5,903 bases of DNA from an uncultured delta proteobacterium (lineage in GTDB: Bacteria > Myxococcota_A > Bradymonadia > REDH01), in assembly GCA_903912275.1 (NCBI GenBank), contig CAIWGR010000296.1, forward strand, positions 1 through 5,903, given 5' to 3'. Position numbers and translations under genes: made by a program. Under the pieces are notes generated by a model. That model made no database searches and had not been told where the DNA came from. It worked only from the letters and a program-made list of their open reading frames with translations. This document shows, piece after piece, positions 4,890-5,903 of this stretch (position 1 is its first letter; each line of letters starts with the position of its first letter).

Positions 4890-5521
4890 GCAGTTCGCAA
4901 CCGGCCTTCTGCAAGCTCGAGGTGGGCGGTTGGCTTGATCCCGTCGAGTGGCTGATGGCTTACCACGATGGCAGTCCAGCCCTGATTGTGGGTGAGCGAT
5001 GCAATGAGCTCGATCGCGCGACGGGCCAGGTCGGGGGGCAGCGCCGTGACGGGTTCGTCGAGGAGGAGCAACCCATGACAGGCCGTCAAGGCGCGCAGGA
5101 GCGCAACACGCTGGGCCTCGCCCGCCGAGAGGTGGCCTGCGCGGCGGGCCATGATCGGGCCGAGTTCGAGGCCATCGATGAGGCGTGCCTCGAGGTCGGG
5201 CCGTTGCGGACGGAAGCGGTAGGTGGCGTCGAGGTGATCGCGGGCGGTCCAACCGGGATGAAGCGATGGGGCCTGCGGCTGCCAGCCGATGCCGCGGAGG
5301 TGGCTCGGCACCAGTAGGCTTGGCCCATCGGACCAGGTTTGGTTTCGCCAGCGGAGCGTGCCCGACTGCGGCGGGAGGGCGCCGGCGATCAGCCCAAGCA
5401 GCGTGGACTTGCCGGCACCTGAGGGGCCGGTGAGAAGGGTTGCGCCCTGCCCGATGGTTGCGGATGCACGCACCGCGCCGTGGCTGGATGTCGCAACGAG
5501 GGTGAAATCCAACTGCAGCAT
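4886..5521 (-). CDS. modC: Molybdate-type ABC transporter ATP-binding protein, short form
   Basis: This 211-residue ABC ATPase sits on the cytoplasmic side and would power import through the ModB-like permease encoded directly upstream. Motifs in order: Walker A GPSGAGKST (32-40), Q-loop GIGWQPQAPSL with Gln83, signature LSAGEAQR (131-138), Walker B LLLLDE (151-156) and switch His189 in VVSHQ. The start at 5521..5519 overlaps the permease stop as TGATG, so translation is coupled and the longer open frame upstream is not used. Two features are odd. First, ModC proteins usually have about 350 residues with a C-terminal MOP/TOBE domain that binds molybdate; this one ends right after the ATPase core. 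Second, the D-loop, normally SALD after DEP, reads TALP, so the usual aspartate is a proline (162). The substrate call rests mainly on the permease; sulfate, tungstate or another oxyanion is possible. ABC ATPase identity is certain; the modC name is likely. Confidence 0.82.
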   Translation of the reverse strand: MLQLDFTLVATSSHGAVRASATIGQGATLLTGPSGAGKSTLLGLIAGALPPQSGTLRWRNQTWSDGPSLLVPSHLRGIGWQPQAPSLHPGWTARDHLDATYRFRPQRPDLEARLIDGLELGPIMARRAGHLSAGEAQRVALLRALTACHGLLLLDEPVTALPPDLARRAIELIASLTHNQGWTAIVVSHQPLDGIKPTAHLELAEGRLRTA

Positions 5522-5903
5522 CAGCGACCCCGTCGGAGGAGGGATACCGTGAGCAAGAGCAGGCCCGAGAGGAGCAGCACTGTCATGACGAGCTGGTCTG
5601 CGTCGGCGGTTCGGCCGGCTGCGTTGGCGGCGTAGATGGCGACGGAGGCGGTCTCGGTGCGGCCGGGGATGGCGCCGGCGATCATCATGGTGATGCCGAA
5701 CTCTCCGATGCCGCGGGCAAGCGCCAGCGCGGCACCGGCGGCGAGCCCGGAGGCGGCGAGCCGGAGTCGAACGCGGAACCATACCTCGCGCGGGGGAAGT
5801 CCGGCGGCGGCAGCCGCACAGACGATGGCCGGCGGCGTCTGCTCGAAGGCAGCGAGCGCGGCGCGGAAGAGGAGCGGGAAGCCGGCGAGTGCCGCAGCAA
5901 GGA
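5521..5903 (-). CDS. modB: Molybdate ABC transporter permease, partial (C-terminal 126 residues)
   Basis: The frame is open from the right edge to TGA at 5523..5521; the 5' part lies outside the window. The visible protein is hydrophobic and contains the cytoplasmic EAA-type loop (CAAAAAGLPPREVWFRV), through which the permease docks on the ATPase. The typical ModB stretch ALARGIGEFGITMMIAG-IPGRTETASVAIY follows. A last membrane helix (LVMTVLLLSGLLLLTVSLL) and a basic RRGR end complete it. In this loop the first Glu of the EAA motif is replaced by Cys, while the central Gly is kept. GEFG...IPGRT..L/SxAIY is characteristic of ModB-type (and related CysT/W, tungstate) permeases, so an oxyanion importer is well supported. 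The TGATG junction with the ATPase gene shows one operon. A binding protein (ModA) would be expected further upstream, beyond the edge. Confidence 0.85.
   Translation of the reverse strand, partial: LAAALAGFPLLFRAALAAFEQTPPAIVCAAAAAGLPPREVWFRVRLRLAASGLAAGAALALARGIGEFGITMMIAGAIPGRTETASVAIYAANAAGRTADADQLVMTVLLLSGLLLLTVSLLRRGR

Noticed and set aside
4008..5252. 414-codon open frame on the minus strand
   Set aside because: It overlaps both the pseudouridine synthase (opposite strand) and the ATPase gene (same strand, another frame). The product is Arg/Pro-rich without any motif.
5522..5782. N-terminal extension of the ATPase frame
   Set aside because: The added residues are almost all Arg/His/Pro and lie opposite no motif. 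The same bases encode the ModB-type permease in another frame, and the TGATG junction fixes the start at 5521.

Overview
The window comes from a GC-rich bacterium, probably a member of the Myxococcota (former delta-proteobacterial myxobacteria) or a close relative. The main clue is the protein at 2190..3167. It combines one N-terminal membrane anchor, an acidic stretch, a long Gly-rich linker and a two-cysteine C-terminal domain of the AgmX/PglI type, an architecture typical of that phylum. The assignment is inferred from protein style; there is no rRNA or other phylogenetic marker here.

Left part (1..4183): an energy-transduction gene cluster. A partial ExbB/TolQ/MotA-family gene runs leftwards off the edge (1..287, minus). 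Across a 300-base divergent control region, a plus-strand cluster begins with a second, paralogous ExbB (588..1568). It continues with ExbD (1659..2093), the TonB-like AgmX/PglI-domain protein (2190..3167) and a membrane-anchored protein I do not recognise (3236..4144), and ends at a clear intrinsic terminator (4154..4183). ExbB and ExbD form a proton-driven motor in the inner membrane. The TonB-like protein is the expected arm that carries force into the periplasm, and the unknown protein is a plausible accessory part. No TonB-dependent receptor or substrate gene lies in the window, so the cargo or task of the machine cannot be read from it. Every spacer within the cluster carries at least one short stem-loop.

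Middle (4209..4889): a compact RluA-family RNA pseudouridine synthase without an S4 domain, starting only 25 bases after the terminator.

Right part (4886..5903, minus): the end of a molybdate-type ABC transporter operon. The 3' part of a ModB-like permease is coupled by a TGATG overlap to a short ModC-like ATPase that lacks the usual C-terminal molybdate-binding (MOP) domain. Its stop codon overlaps the stop of the convergent pseudouridine synthase by 4 bases.

No tRNA, rRNA, CRISPR array, insertion sequence or attachment site was seen. The most interesting material is the duplicated, divergently arranged ExbB pair, the repeat-bearing cytoplasmic tail of one of them, and the unknown anchored protein. 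This looks like a lineage-specific Ton/Tol/Agl-like machine rather than a wholly new system.
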